A DNA stretch of 64,000 nucleotides from Rusavskia elegans (taxonomy: Eukaryota; Ascomycota; Lecanoromycetes; Teloschistales; Teloschistaceae), in assembly GCA_011316305.1 (NCBI GenBank), contig SAUG01000167.1, positions 1 to 64,000 on the forward strand. Reading direction: 5' to 3'. Position 1 is the stretch's first letter; each line of letters begins with the position of its first letter. Of the stretch, positions 48,602-60,500 are shown one piece after another. The notes under the pieces are model-generated. The model saw only the letters and a list, made by a program, of their open reading frames with translations. It made no database searches and was not told where the DNA came from. The position numbers were made by a program, and so were the translations under genes.

Positions 48602-49517
48602 CGCTCTCCAAACAAATCAGAAGACTCGGATAAGCCATTCTACCGGGTATCCTATAATCTCATTCCCATTGCACCAGGTCTTACCAAGGACCAATATATA
48701 TCATACTTAGCCTGCATCAAAACAGATTTTCAGATCACAGAAACACATCGGAAGAAGTCTGACGCATTCAGATTCTTAAGGCGTACCCTGAAACTCATCA
48801 AGGTGCGTTACAACACAACGGTAGTGTTCTTACGTTCAGACAGAGAGCCTACATTAGGAGGGGAGTTCAAGAGACTCATAGACGGATACGGAATCACCTA
48901 GGAGCCATCTGCTGCAGATACCCAAGCTCAAAACGGACATTCAGAACGCCTTGGTCATATCCTGATCTTGAAGGCAAGAGCACTGCGGCACGCTGGACAT
49001 CTACCAGCCTATCTATAGCCTTGGATTGTCGAAGCTGCATCATATTTGATGAACCGAACCCCGAAACACAAGCTCAAATGCAACAGCATTCGTACCCTAC
49101 CTCGGACATCTCAGAATATTTGGTTGCAAGGCCTACGCCTTGAACAAATACATTCCGAAGCTCGATAAGCTTCTACCAAGGGCCCACATTAGATTCCTGG
49201 TTGGCTATAAGAGCACAAATATTTTCCTGATCTGGATACTATCCCAACGTAAGGTAATCGCCACTCGTGATATTACATTCGACGAGGAGTCATTTTACGG
49301 GCCAGGCGAGATTGATCAAGCCCAATTAGAAAAGGAACCGTTCATCTACGATACTCTAGACATCGGAAACACAGAATTAAGCCATCCTCGCGTCACCGAA
49401 CTCAGCGACGATAGCGAAGATAAAGAAGATGAAGGGGAACCATTCGATCAGTCTTCTGCTGAACAAGCTCAACAGGAAGAACCTCTTCTTCTCAGGGGGT
49501 GGAACACCGCAATATAA
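48602..49517 (+). mobile_element. Ty1/Copia retrotransposon remnant (integrase region)
   Basis: Translation gives the integrase core of fungal Copia elements: SDKPFYRVSYNLIPIAPGLT, CIKTDFQITETHRKKSDAF, VVFLRSDREPTLGGEFKRLI and EPSAADTQAQNGHSERLGHI. PWIVEAASYLMNRTPKHKLK follows, then, one frame over, FVPYLGHLRIFGCKAYALNK and RFLVGYKSTNIFLIW. In-frame TAG stops lie at 48899-48901 and 49016-49018, and a frameshift lies near 49080. No gag, protease, reverse transcriptase, RNase H or long terminal repeats were recognised nearby, so this is an internal fragment and not mobile by itself. Confidence 0.85.
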
Positions 49518-50015
49518 CATCTTGAATGAATACGGAGATCATCTTCCCAAAATTTGGACCGTCACGCTTGGGCAGCATCTGTCCCTGCTTTCACTGGTCA
49601 AGCAGTTAAACAAGCTCATGCACTCGATCGTACACTGACGAATTCCGGACGAGTTTCAGCGGAGCTGCTCTCTAATGCGAATACTGCTCTCCGCGACAAT
49701 TACGTGCCTGGAGCATTTGGTGACGAAGATGTATGTCCACATCATGGGCCTTACCTCAGCAAAGATCGCGCCGAGCCGAATGGCGAGTACGATCACAGCA
49801 ATATCCTTGAGACCCTATTGCATGAGATGCTGCACGCCATGTACACCCTTGTGAAGCCTGGTGACTGGAAGCCAGCATATAATTGGCTTCGAAGTCCTGT
49901 TTTTCAATGGGCAATTCATACCATTTATCCTTACATTTTCTCCTCTCGCAAAGTCATCCCTGAAAGTCCAACAGGAAATTACAGCTACAATTCCTCACGA
50001 TCACATTATAGATAG
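49518..50015 (+). pseudogene. Fragment with a zincin HExxH motif
   Basis: The frame at 49554-50015 opens with TTG and has no suitable ATG upstream in frame. It contains SNILETLLHEMLHAMYTLV, where HEMLH fits the zinc-binding HExxH pattern of SprT-like and other metallopeptidases. The preceding text (ELLSNANTALRDNYVPGAFG) and VCPHHGPYLSKDR are of unknown family. A 51-bp part of it is duplicated at 50230. It directly follows the Copia fragment. Treated as a broken gene; the peptidase assignment is inference from one motif. Confidence 0.4.
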
Positions 50016-50091
50016 CAGCCTGCGAGGTGTATCAACTCAACTTCAGAAATTCCGACGACTGAGATTATGAGCATTTCATCGATCGGAATAC

Positions 50092-50139
50092 CTATCTGCT
50101 CACAAAGCTATCTGCTCACAAAGCTATCTGCTCACAAAG
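50092..50139 (+). repeat. Three exact 16-bp tandem repeats
   Basis: CTATCTGCTCACAAAG occurs three times in a row without mismatch, which suggests recent origin or ongoing slippage. Confidence 0.9.
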
Positions 50140-50229
50140 AGCAGATGCATGCTCTAGTGCAGAGAAGCAGAACCTAACGCATTCAAAAGGACTATGAGAG
50201 TGCGGCTCGAAAAACTCATACAGAACCAC

Positions 50230-50281
50230 CCGAATGGCGAGTACAGCTACAGCGGTATCCTCGAGACCCTGTTCCACGAAA
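50230..50281 (+). repeat. Partial duplicate of the HExxH-region sequence
   Basis: CCGAATGGCGAGTAC followed by GTATCCTCGAGACCCTGTTC aligns to 49776-49827 over about 51 bases. It encodes NGEYSYSGILETLFHE in place of NGEYDHSNILETLLHE. The second half of HExxH is lost in this copy. Confidence 0.65.
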
Positions 50282-50338
50282 GTTGTCCGTTGGAAACTAC
50301 TTGCCATCCAGGAACGAAGCTTCCCTTCGGCAACCAGC

Positions 50339-50778
50339 TGCCCTTCGCCAACGAGCCCTTACTGTGGGCACAAAGTCTACACTGCCTAGCGAAAAAGGCT
50401 GGCGAACCTCGTTATAAGTACGACAATTACATGCAGAGATTCAGAACAGCCGTTCGGAAATTATTTAACGTCTAGAAACAAGCCTCCCTTCGACAACGAG
50501 CCGTTCCAAGATTACCTGTCGTCCAGAAACGAGCAGTACTTCGACAACAAGCTACTATTTGCCCTTCGATAACGAGCCCTTACTCTGTAGGCACGAAGTA
50601 TACACTGCCTAGCGAATGAGGCTGACGAACCTCGTTACAAGTACGACAAATGCATGCAGAGGTTCAAAACAGCCGTTCGGAAATTATCTAACGTCTAGAA
50701 ACAAGCCTCCCTCCGACAACGAGCCGTTCCAAAATCAGCTGTCGTCCAGAAACGAGCAGTACTTCGACAACAAGCTAC
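50339..50778 (+). repeat. 221-bp tandem duplication
   Basis: Copy 1 (50339-50555) and copy 2 (50560-50778) share TGCCCTTCG, ACACTGCCTAGCGAA, GAACCTCGTTA, ACAGCCGTTCGGAAATTAT, AACGTCTAGAAACAAGCCTC, and GTCCAGAAACGAGCAGTACT then TCGACAACAAGCTAC, at a constant offset of 221 bases. They differ by scattered substitutions, mostly transitions. Confidence 0.85.
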
Positions 50779-50854
50779 CATTCGACAACAAGCTACCATT
50801 CGACCACAAGATGCCCTTCGACAACAAGCTACCATTCGACAACGCATACTTCAT
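50765..50854 (+). repeat. 18-bp tandem repeat encoding KLPFDN-type units
   Basis: Five successive 18-base units based on CGACAACAAGCTACCATT, the last one diverged. In one frame they read FDNKLPFDNKLPFDHKMPFD and so on. Related units (KLPFGNQLPFANEP) occur earlier at about 50319-50360. Confidence 0.85.
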
Positions 50855-50861
50855 ACTATGA

Positions 50862-51525
50862 ACACCCATAAGAAGAAACCCAACGCATGCAAAGAAATGC
50901 ATGCTTAAGCTGAAGAATAACCCGATATAGCCCTTACATCGCTGTACATAAGACATAAGACAGGAGACTCTGCAACATTGAGATACGCCTTAATATTTGT
51001 TATGGGCAAAACGTTTGGATCTCAAAACATCAATCTGGGATATTCGAAATATAGCCGAGGCTACACATCGCTAAAATGGAGAATGAGATTACGACCAGCC
51101 AGCCGATGCAGATGTGATGCAGATGTTGGGGGTTAGGAGAGAAAATGTATGACGGTGAAAGCAGATGCTAAGTAGACAAGGATTGAGGACACTGCGGACC
51201 ATGTGAGAAGGGGAAAGAAACATGACGAGTGGTCAAGCTTGAGAAAATCAAAGGTGGTGATGAAATGAAGGAAAGGCAGCAAGTATGTACCTGAACGTTT
51301 CTATAGAGATTAGGATTCGAGAATTCAATGAAAAATCGTTCGTATTCATATTGGATATTGTGCATTTCTTTATGAGTCCGCATACGCATGAGAATCTAGC
51401 TGTCTCGTGAAAAGCCCACCCTGGAATACCTTTCCCCCATGGACAAACCTCAGACACCATACGTCTGCCAAGCCCCGCCACCTCCACGCCGTGATAATAC
51501 CCAGCCGCTTTGCCCATATCATGTC
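50862..51525. other. Spacer at the right edge of the repeat-rich island
   Basis: No supported gene; downstream of the WBP2-like gene, which is read from the minus strand. Confidence 0.35.
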
Positions 51526-52377
51526 TCATTTCGAAATCCTCAGATTCCGTTCCAAGTTATCCACCACACTATGACTATTCTGCTGTTGCGCTTCCTCGTA
51601 ACCCGGTGGCGGTTCGTCCGGTGGCGTCTGTTGCTGTTCTGGCCGCCACGAATGGCTCTCGTCCCTTCCCGCGGAGGATACTGTACTTCTGCTATCTCTT
51701 TGCGGTGTGAAGCTTGGTGCGGCGGTAGGCGTAATGGGCGTTGGCTGCTGTATAGGAGGATGCGGTGCAGCCGATACCGCCGTAGTATTTCCAATATCCT
51801 CATAGGCGGGTAATTGCTCTAGGTTTATGTCTGACAGATCGGATGCGCCTTGTTGTCTTCCGCTCTCTCTTGCTACTTCGACGGCTTGCGTGATTGTCTC
51901 TTTGAGTCGCTCGTAGGTTGTGGCGAAGTCGAAGGCTCCGCCTTCTTTGAAGATCATGGAGAGCTTTATGTAGGCGTGGTGAGGAGGGATTCCGCCACCG
52001 ACGACAGGCTTGAGTACACCGGTCCATGAGTTGGCGCCAAAGAAGGGGGATGCGACGTGCGTATCTTGGAGGTTGAGGATTGGGGCGGAAAATGATTGTA
52101 ATTGTGGTGTAGGAGATGCTGGGAGATATACAATCTAAGTTTTAGCATTTTCGTTAGCCTTTAATAGATGCGGACTGAGTACACTAGAGCGAACCCTTTG
52201 ACTCGTGATGTATGCGGTGCCGCCGCTGGAGCTAATGTTGAGCGGCTCTTTGCCAGGGTAGGAGTTGGGCGTTTGGAGTGAGAGAGTTGTTCGGGATGGA
52301 GAAGTGAGGAGTATACGTTCGCCGGGGAGAGGGACAAATTGGTGCTGCGGATTGAGCATGACCCAGCTGTCCAACAT
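51526..52377 (-). CDS. WBP2-like GRAM-domain protein with a PPxY motif
   Basis: 263 residues in two exons (52377-52195, 52134-51526) across a 60-base intron, in phase. The N-terminus (MLDSWVMLNPQHQFVPLPGE) and the core (YPGKEPLNISSSGGTAYITS, QRIVYLPASPTPQLQSFSAP, LNLQDTHVASPFFGANSW, MIFKEGGAFDFATTYERLKE) form the GRAM-like domain of WW-domain-binding protein 2 homologues. The tail is Pro/Gln-rich and carries LPAY and PPGYEEA. The PPxY motif is a likely ligand for WW domains such as those of Rsp5-type ubiquitin ligases. Function in fungi is little known; a membrane or trafficking adaptor role is inferred. Confidence 0.82.
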
Positions 52378-53101
52378 GATAGCGTTAGCGATGTTCTAGA
52401 AGCTTGACGCGGTCAAATATCAAAGCCTCCAGCCGTGGAAGGATTGGAGGCATCGCTGGTATGCAAGTTATCTTACTTGAGCGCCATGTCTAAAGATCCT
52501 CAGTTGAAGCGTCGGTGCGACGCCTCTCGGATACGATCAGTAGCGAGGTGCTGAGAGGGTACTGTTCGGAGAGAATGAGCACCCGGATGCCTGGGGTTTT
52601 GCAGGTCTCTGAAGCTTCAATAGAAATGACAAGAGATGTGATGGCCAGTAGTGTAGATGTAAGGGGGCTCAAGGATATACGTATATCTTAGAGGTGCTTC
52701 GAATGGTTTCTCCTTGTGGTAGACCAAATGGAGCTTTATGATGACGAGGGGCATGTACGAGTACGAGTAAATTGACGCCGGGAGCGCTTGGCGACCCGAG
52801 GCGACCTGCTCCTGTAGAGGTAAGGTACTCCTGACAGGCTGACAGGTGTAATCCCTAATCAAGCCTCGCGGCATATATGCACTCGTGCATCGACGACGTT
52901 TATGAAAAGTAGGCTTGTGGCCTCTAATTTGACTGCCTCAATACGGTACATTGAGCGTGCTAGGGTATTGAGAACCTTCAAAACCACACCAAAATGGGGG
53001 CCCTATAATTGACTTGATCTTAGTGGGTATTTGAGGTCTGACTGAGGTTTACAGGTATCTAAGCGGTATATCTACTGTTTGTTCCTATGAAACATTGATC
53101 A
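52378..53101. other. Spacer upstream of the WBP2-like gene
   Basis: About 0.7 kb; presumably the WBP2-like promoter and the 3' region of the F-box gene. Nothing else supported. Confidence 0.4.
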
Positions 53102-55031
53102 TCAATGTTTTAAATACCAGCGCTCATCCCATCCCGGCGTCAGAGGCACTTCCCCTCGTCTGAGTCTAGGCATCTGGTCATCTGGCTTCCGCTCCCCAAT
53201 GCGAGTCTGATGCATCATTTTGATATTTGTGTGGACATGTTCGTATGCGTTGACGCACATGATATTGCTTCCAGGATCCCATTTCCGTGTCGCATCCCTC
53301 TCCCTTTTACCGGTGCTTTCGGGTCCATACTTGTATATCGGATCCGGAAAGCGATCGTACGCATCAGCAACGTCCATTTGAACAACATGGCCTTCAACGC
53401 CTGCAAAAACTGTTGGCGAACAGAGAGAAGGTGACGACAATGAATAGACTGGAGATGTCCACTCGCGAGGCTGCCGGGAGCCGCCCGTTGAGCGGACTCC
53501 ATTCGTACTCTCTCGGTCAGCAAGGAAGCACGTCCAGTCGCAAGATCGAAGTTTCGGCTCGGTGCTCTGCTCAGGGTAACATGGATCGTTATCGTGGCTT
53601 GAGGTTGACACTCGAACCCTGGAGCTTTCGAACAAAGAGCCTCTCGAGTTGTCGTGCCGGCACAAACTGTCTACGGCCTGGCGCATATTAAATAGCTTAA
53701 AAGTCGCGAACTGAGCGCTGCCCGCAAGGAAACGATCACGTCCGAGCGGTTGAAGGGAATAGATGGCGGCAGTGCTATCAATGGGATCTTGAAAGGTTGC
53801 TAGGTAAGACGCAGGGGATCTGAGATCATGAAGACTGCACGATCTATTAGCTTAAGAGGATGGATAGGGCGGAGGTAGACAAGTACCGTATTGTACCATC
53901 GTACCCACCACTGAGAAAAAGGTCTCCCTCTGACTCGCATGGGCAAGATGATCGAGGTAAAGGTGCCAATGGATAGGCAGTCGTCGGCTTACCCTGGACA
54001 TGCTCTCCGTAGCGCGATTCGGTGAAAGAGAATCTGCGGATGTCCTTCGATGGGATTGCATCAGGTTGGACTTCAAATACTCGAATTGGCTCGACATGTG
54101 GTCCCAGGCTGACCGCAAGCCGATCATGACGAAGAAATACAGTAGACCACAGTCGACAAGGACTCTTCAAGGAGTCGAAGTGTATTTTCCCCAAAGCTTG
54201 TACAGGACCCTGACCTGCTATCACAATATGGTAGATTGCAATAACTCGGTCACCGAGACAAGCGGCCAGCAGCGGAGGAACCGCTTTGTTGACACTCACT
54301 GATCTTACACTTTGACCGTCGGACTGGAATCGAATTTCTCTTTTCCACGACCACCGAACCGTATGCTGAATTGATACCAAGTCCAGCCCGCCGCTTGCCC
54401 GTCCGACCACCGTGTATTCAGCGTCGCTCGACGGTCTCTGTTCATTCCGTAATAGGTTGATGGTCGTAATGTCATCTCTGCCGTTCACGAGGTCAGGCTC
54501 TGAAATCTGCCACCATCTTGATTCATGATGATGCTGGTCAAAACATTTAGATTTACCAGGAAGAGTTCGTCGCCATTTTGTTTCAACGTCTGGGCCCATC
54601 CACTTTACGCGCAACACAAGGTCGGATCCAGCTCCCCAAGCGAGTGTTTCTCGTCTTGATGACCAGTCTGGCCCTGTCCATGCCTCGTAGGAATCAATGA
54701 CTGGCTGATAGCCCATGGTCTGACCCCTTGCTCTACTCCCAGTGTTGCGTGCGCGAGGTCTGATGACATCTTGTGGTGGTTCGATGTATCGTGGAATCAG
54801 AGACTTTTGTTCCCAAGCTCTTGAAAGCTTCGTCAGTGCATGAGTAGCATCTTTCCAGAACGGTGGTATTGGAGGAGGGTATCGACTTTGTACGAAGACT
54901 CGATAGCCATCGCGTTCAATGAAGTCGTGCAGCTTCTTACATGTCAGTGCCAAGCGCAACAAAGTTCTCACTTCTTCGATGTACGATATAATATGCCCGA
55001 GAAGCTCAGGGGGAAGATCCTTAAGCGACAT
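53102..55031 (-). CDS. F-box protein with WD40-like C-terminal region
   Basis: Probable substrate adaptor of an SCF ubiquitin ligase. The start at 55031 gives MSLKDLPPELLGHIISYIEE, a typical F-box opening, continued by LLRLALTCKKLHDFI. An ATG 15 codons upstream (55076) is possible but less family-like. The rest is a beta-propeller-like region: VVGRASGGLDLVSIQHTVRW, CLGDRVIAIYHIVIA, LSGGYDGTIR and, after an intron near 53882-53836, LHDLRSPASYLATFQDPIDS and TVFAGVEGHVVQMDVADAYD. Length is about 620 residues. It diverges from GPI18 with only about 180 bases between start codons. Confidence 0.78.
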
Positions 55032-55210
55032 CGTTGAGGACAGCCAAACAAAATGTTGAAAACGTCGATCTGCCACGGCTCGCTCGGCTGTGCTAAATTA
55101 GCTCCCGAGATCGAGATGGCTTGCATGAACCACGTGGTTAGCCGAACCCTGAATCGAGATCGCGCGTCAGTCATTCTCTGCAGCGGCATGTTCTGTCAGC
55201 ACAACATACG
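55032..55210. promoter_or_regulatory. Short bidirectional promoter (F-box gene / GPI18)
   Basis: 179 bases separate the two divergent start codons, so both promoters must share this space. No specific factor site was identified. Confidence 0.5.
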
Positions 55211-56733
55211 ATGCTTGTTGGTTCGTCTTCTAAGTGGCAGCTCCATAACCCAAGGACATCACTGACTATCTTCTTCGTCATTTGGAAGCTTCTTCTGTTG
55301 CTTATCGCTTGTACAAGCCCGTATCCCGGATATGATACATCAACCACCTTGTTGACTCAACTTGTGGCGCAACGGCCGGACAGCGAGCATGTCACTGATA
55401 TTATCTCACGAATACTAGCGAATAAATTGACGCGATGGGACGCGATCTACTTCGCCAATATCGGCCATCGAGGCGCGATATTCGAACAGGAATGGGCATT
55501 TGTTGGGGGTTATGCTAAGATGGTTGGTATAGTTAGCAGGAGTAAGCAGCTACGTCAAGCACGGACTCCTTATGTACGGGTTTTAATGTGAAGGATATAG
55601 TGCTCTTTGCCGCTCATGCTGGCGTCGTCGAAACCGCAGTAGCAGGCATTCTAGTCTCCAACATTGCGCACCTCCTGTCCGTGCTTGTACTCTATCAGAC
55701 CTCGAAGCTTATCAGTCCAAAACCATCGTCACACGAGACTCAATCTTTTGCATTCATAGCTGCAAGTCTTCATATAATATCTCCCGCGGGCTTGTTCCTC
55801 TCCGCACCATATGCCGAAAGTTCCTTCTCGTTCCTGAACTTTGTGGGCTTCTACTTGTATACGTCCAGTCTTCGAGCACATCACGATGGTCGCTTAGGCC
55901 CCCGAGACGTCTTGGTCATAGTATCTGGCCTTGCACTCGGGCTGGCTACCACCTTTCGCAGCAACGGACTACTAAGCGGACTGCTGTTCTGCTTTGATAT
56001 CGTCAAATCCATCTTCACGATTCGAGAAGACGTACAATCAAAGACAATGCTATTGGGTCTGCGAAGAATTATCATACTTTTCATAGCAGGGCTCCTCATG
56101 GCCGTTGGCTCTGCTTTCCCACAGCACCTAGCTTACAAGGAGTATTGCGTTGATGCCAAGCCAGAGCATCAGGCCTCGTGGTGCACACACCGAGTCCCGA
56201 GCATTTATGCATGGGTTCAAAGCCATTACTGGTAACACTGTGCATTCCATGAGACTTTCGGACCTGCTGACAGGTTTAGGAACGTCGGCCTTTTTCGGTA
56301 TTGGACATTATCCAACGCGCCCCTATTCCTGTTGGCTACGCCCATGCTTCTAATCTTGATAGCATCCGCCATTAAGTTTCTGCCGCCGAGCGAAAGGCCA
56401 TCTTCCGCGATAGACAGGACGAAACCATTACCAATCAATGAGTTCCGCGAAGGCGGCTGGCTTTCGCCTGTGGGTGTGGACGTCGCTCGGCGTCTCGCCG
56501 TTCCGCAACTTATATTGGCTCTACTTGCACTTACGAGTTACCACGTCCAGATTGTGACCCGGATTAGCTCCGGCTACCCATTGTGGTGTTGGTGGCTTGC
56601 GTCAAGAATCGTAGCCAGAGATTGTATTGAGCTTGCTGGATGCAAGACAAGGGTGAAGGTGGTTGTAATGTGGATGGTGATATACGCATGCCTTCAGGCT
56701 GGTCTATTTGCAGCCTTCCTGCCACCGGCATGA
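55211..56733 (+). CDS. GPI18: GPI mannosyltransferase 2 (PIG-V/Gpi18)
   Basis: Adds the second mannose to the glycosylphosphatidylinositol anchor precursor in the ER lumen. Three exons (55211-55522, 55594-56231, 56274-56733) give 469 residues with consistent phases. It is a multi-pass membrane protein: IFFVIWKLLLLLIAC near the start, then several hydrophobic spans including FIAASLHIISPAGLFLSAPY and IIILFIAGLLMAVGSAFP. The lumenal catalytic signature RWDAIYFANIGHRGAIFEQE matches PIG-V. YAESSFSFLNFVGFYLY, ATTFRSNG and, across the last intron, HYWFRNVGLFRYW are also typical. The first intron donor (GTTGGT) is unusual but restores the frame. Confidence 0.88.
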
Positions 56734-57595
56734 GCTGGGCGATGCCTTACTGTGTCGGTAAAATCGATTTGATAGGTTGACTTCGACACCTCGATTTCGA
56801 AGCAGTCTAGTAATTGAGTATCGAATATGGTTGTGCCAAGTGCTAACGAAACCTGGTTCAAGTCATCTAGTATTATATCGTTAGGTGGAAACCATCAAAC
56901 GATCGAACGATCAAATGATCAACGCATTAGGACATGTCGCACAAGACCCTTAGAGCTATGACTGCATGGGTGGCAAATCCTCAGCTTGCGTATGTGACTG
57001 TTGCCTGAGTGAAAAAAGCGGCATATATATCGTAGACTTGAACTTGACCTGGAATTTATTGGAGACCCAAACAACCATGAGACAACCATCGTGAAGTCTC
57101 CCTCCAAATCACAAATCCGCGTGTCTCTATTCTAGAGAACTCGGTAGGAAATATTCGAATCGCTTTTCCAGCCGGAGATTTTTCTAAAACCGGAAGGTAC
57201 ATACTCGTATTCGGGTGTCTGTAGACGACATTCATTTCTTCGAGTCCACAACTTCAAAAAAGAGCTTTAGACAAGCCGAGTACGACATATTCTATTCATC
57301 AGGATCCGGCTTCGCCACATCTTGACTACGGACCTAGACTGTTGTCTGTCGTTCTGTTTTGCAAGATCTCCCAGCTACATAGAAGAAGTAGTACCTCCAT
57401 GTTATCCACCACTTCTAGAATTTCAAGGTAATGTCAAGCCCTGTGGTTTCTGCCAATCCCAACAACTTCCTGCGCAAGTGTATGCGATGCTCTCCGTACA
57501 CCAGAACGTGCTTTTCACGCTGATACCTGCTCTAGCCCTTCGAGTATTGTCAACTCCTCCTCCTGGACAGACGCCCAGGTGCACAACTTTGAAGG
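56734..57595. other. Spacer upstream of BLM10
   Basis: About 0.86 kb. It holds the GPI18 3' end and the BLM10 promoter/5' leader; no other gene supported. Confidence 0.4.
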
Positions 57596-60500
57596 ATGGA
57601 GGGCGCACGAGAACAGATTTCCGAAATGATATCATCGCTTGATCGAAGAGATGGACTGGTCAACTCAGGTGCCACATCACCAGGAGTTGGTGGAAGCAAA
57701 GAGCCGAACATGGAGAATCATTCAGCAACCCGCAACCGACCACGAACATATCCATACTTCCGCTATTTGCCATACCAAGTTGAAGATGATGCGCTGCGCC
57801 AGAAGAACCTCCAAGACATTATCAATAATCTATACGTCGCCGTTGAGGCCGGAGACTTCTCACCCGGCGCGTTGCACTGGACAAGAGAGATCAGGAACTG
57901 GCTGGGATTGAAGTTCGACCCAACGAAAGAGCAGAGGATACGGCTGGTCAGATTATACTACGAGCTCGCTTTGGCCCCGGGTCTGGATGTGACGGCTGCA
58001 GAACGATTTGCAAGCATGTTCATGGTCTTGACAAAGTAAATGCAACAAGTCCGCACGCCTGCTGTACGTTCATCTGCTGACATTCTTCTTAGGCGAAAAC
58101 ACTACCTGCGTCCGAACGTCGACCTCACATTAGACTGGAAGCCGCTCTTTCGGGAGCTGAAGGTCTTCGTACTGCCCTCGGAAGCTGGCATGGTCCACTC
58201 TACTAACATCAAGCGCAACATTCGAACCCTCACGAAGCTCTGTACATTTGCCCAACTCTACTTCGAGCCTCGAATTATACCGGCGATGATGGAAGAGATA
58301 TTACCACGTTTCAGTACCTCCTTTGCCGAAGAGGCCTTCGTTGTTGTCGGCTTGCTAAACCTGCTTTTCCCCACCGCTCCTCCAGCTTCTGATGATGAGA
58401 GGTTACTGCCGCAACACTATCTACCTGCCATGTTTCACCTCTGGTCCTTGATGAACCGCTCCCGAGTATTCGATACTACTTTTCTCGATTTATTCTCAAG
58501 GCTGGCGCGCGACTCACTCACTTCGCCAAATGTTCCTTTTACCGATTGTGGCATCTACACCCAAGAGCAAACCTCCTTGATGTTCACCGCTATCCTCCGA
58601 ATGTTGGATATCCCTGTCGGTCAGGCCACCTCTCCTTACAGTGGTTCGGTCGATCTCTCTGCTGGTCTAGCCATACTGCTCGAACGAGACCAGAAGAAAC
58701 ACCCTACAGCCCATCATATCGCGCGATGGATCATAATGTCATTGTCCCCAGCTTGCATGGACTCTGTCACATCAATCCTGACCAAGCTTGAAGGATTGAT
58801 ACAAGCCGTGGAAACCTTCTTTCACCCTTCGAATTCAGGTGGCTGGACGAAGACGCTACACCAGCTCGTCTATTATCTTGCCGACTTTTTTGTAATGAGA
58901 TGGAATCGCGAGAAGAGTGGGGAAATGGAGTTGCCAGAAGAGCGCAAGCTCAACGAGCCGCTAAAACGTCGTTTTGTCATGTGTTTGAGGGAAGTTGTTT
59001 TTATGGGAATCTACTCGAAGAGTGGGACTGCTATGAATTTTGCTTTGTCTACACTTCAGAGCTTGGCATATTTGGAACCGGACTTGATATTGCCTGGAGT
59101 GTTACAGCGTATCTATCCTTCCCTGCAAGGCCTGGTTGAAGTTCACCGGACTACTTCATCTCTGCGTGCACTCCAAGTTCTCTCAAGGATCATGGTGAGG
59201 ACGAAAGGCTTCCGCTGTCATGTCACCACGATGCTCGGGCTGGCTCTTCCTGGCATCGATGCAAACGACCTCGAAAAAACACTATACACTTTATCCTACA
59301 TTCAATCAGTCTGCTATAATATACCGCTATACGACCTTACTGAAGGCCGGGAAGACGTCTCTGGGAGTATGCTGGCATCGCAGTGGATTGGCTCCGAAGT
59401 AGAGCGAATGGAACAGGATGGTATCAACGTTGAAGTCGATTACAAGAACGGACTCAGTGATAAGGACGAAGAGCTTATACTTTGCTCCTCCACATCAACC
59501 TTTGCAGAATTCGTCAGCGCTTTCCTGGGCAAAGTTTTCACTCTTTTGGAAAATCTACCCGATGCTGCAAGAGTACGCTCGGGGTCCCCGGAAGAGAATG
59601 TCATCAATACGTTACCAGCTACTTTCACACCTCTTCTTGCTGCACTTTCGGCAGAGCTTTACAACCTAGCGCTTAACAAGGTCGCTGTTTTTGTCAGTAA
59701 TCATGTGATCCATCAAGCACGGGATGCTATGGCATTCATCTGCAGTGCTCTATGCAAAGTCAATCCTGTAAAAGCACTGAAGCGACTTGTTCCGGTCTTG
59801 ATTCAGTCTATTCGAACGGAGATCGACGAGAACGGGGCAGCCTCTACCCGAAACACCGGATCCGACGTTCTCCCCAGAGATCGAGGACTAGTTTGGAGCA
59901 TCAGCATGCTTAGCATGTGCGTGGTTCATGTTGGGGACGCCGTCATGGAGCACAAGAAGGCGCTCTTCGATATTGCTGAATATATGCAGCAAAAGTGCAA
60001 AGGAATACCTACTGTGCACGTGTCGAATTATGTCCATCATCTACTTCTGAATCTCACCGGGACATACATCTGCGATTACTCACTATATGAAAAAGACGTC
60101 TACGCCAGAGGCTTGGGCCCGAACGACTGGGGCATGATCCCAGATCCTCAACAGCTTAACATCGCATGGCATGTGCCTAACAGAGAGGAGATCGAATTCG
60201 CAGTCGAGCTTTTCAGAAGCCAGGGTGGAAACGCTGTTCGCCAACTGACCTCGCTTACTGATGGGACGTCCCCCATCAAACGGATCGGTACAGGTAAGGA
60301 GTGGTCGGACGAGGTGTCGAGGAATCTGGTCCTCATAAGATTACTGCTCTCTGGTGTTTCCGTACTCTTCGATGCGGACGCAGCTTCAAAAGACTCTGAC
60401 GCTCCGGGCAACGATGATGAGGATGTTGATATGCCTCTCGCTAATGGTCACGTACCTGAGGATCTTGACACAGAGACTTCACAAATACCCATCGAAGAGG

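Noticed and set aside
53287..53691. 134-codon plus-strand frame
   Set aside because: It lies antisense to the second exon of the F-box/WD-type gene, whose translation continues a recognisable protein.
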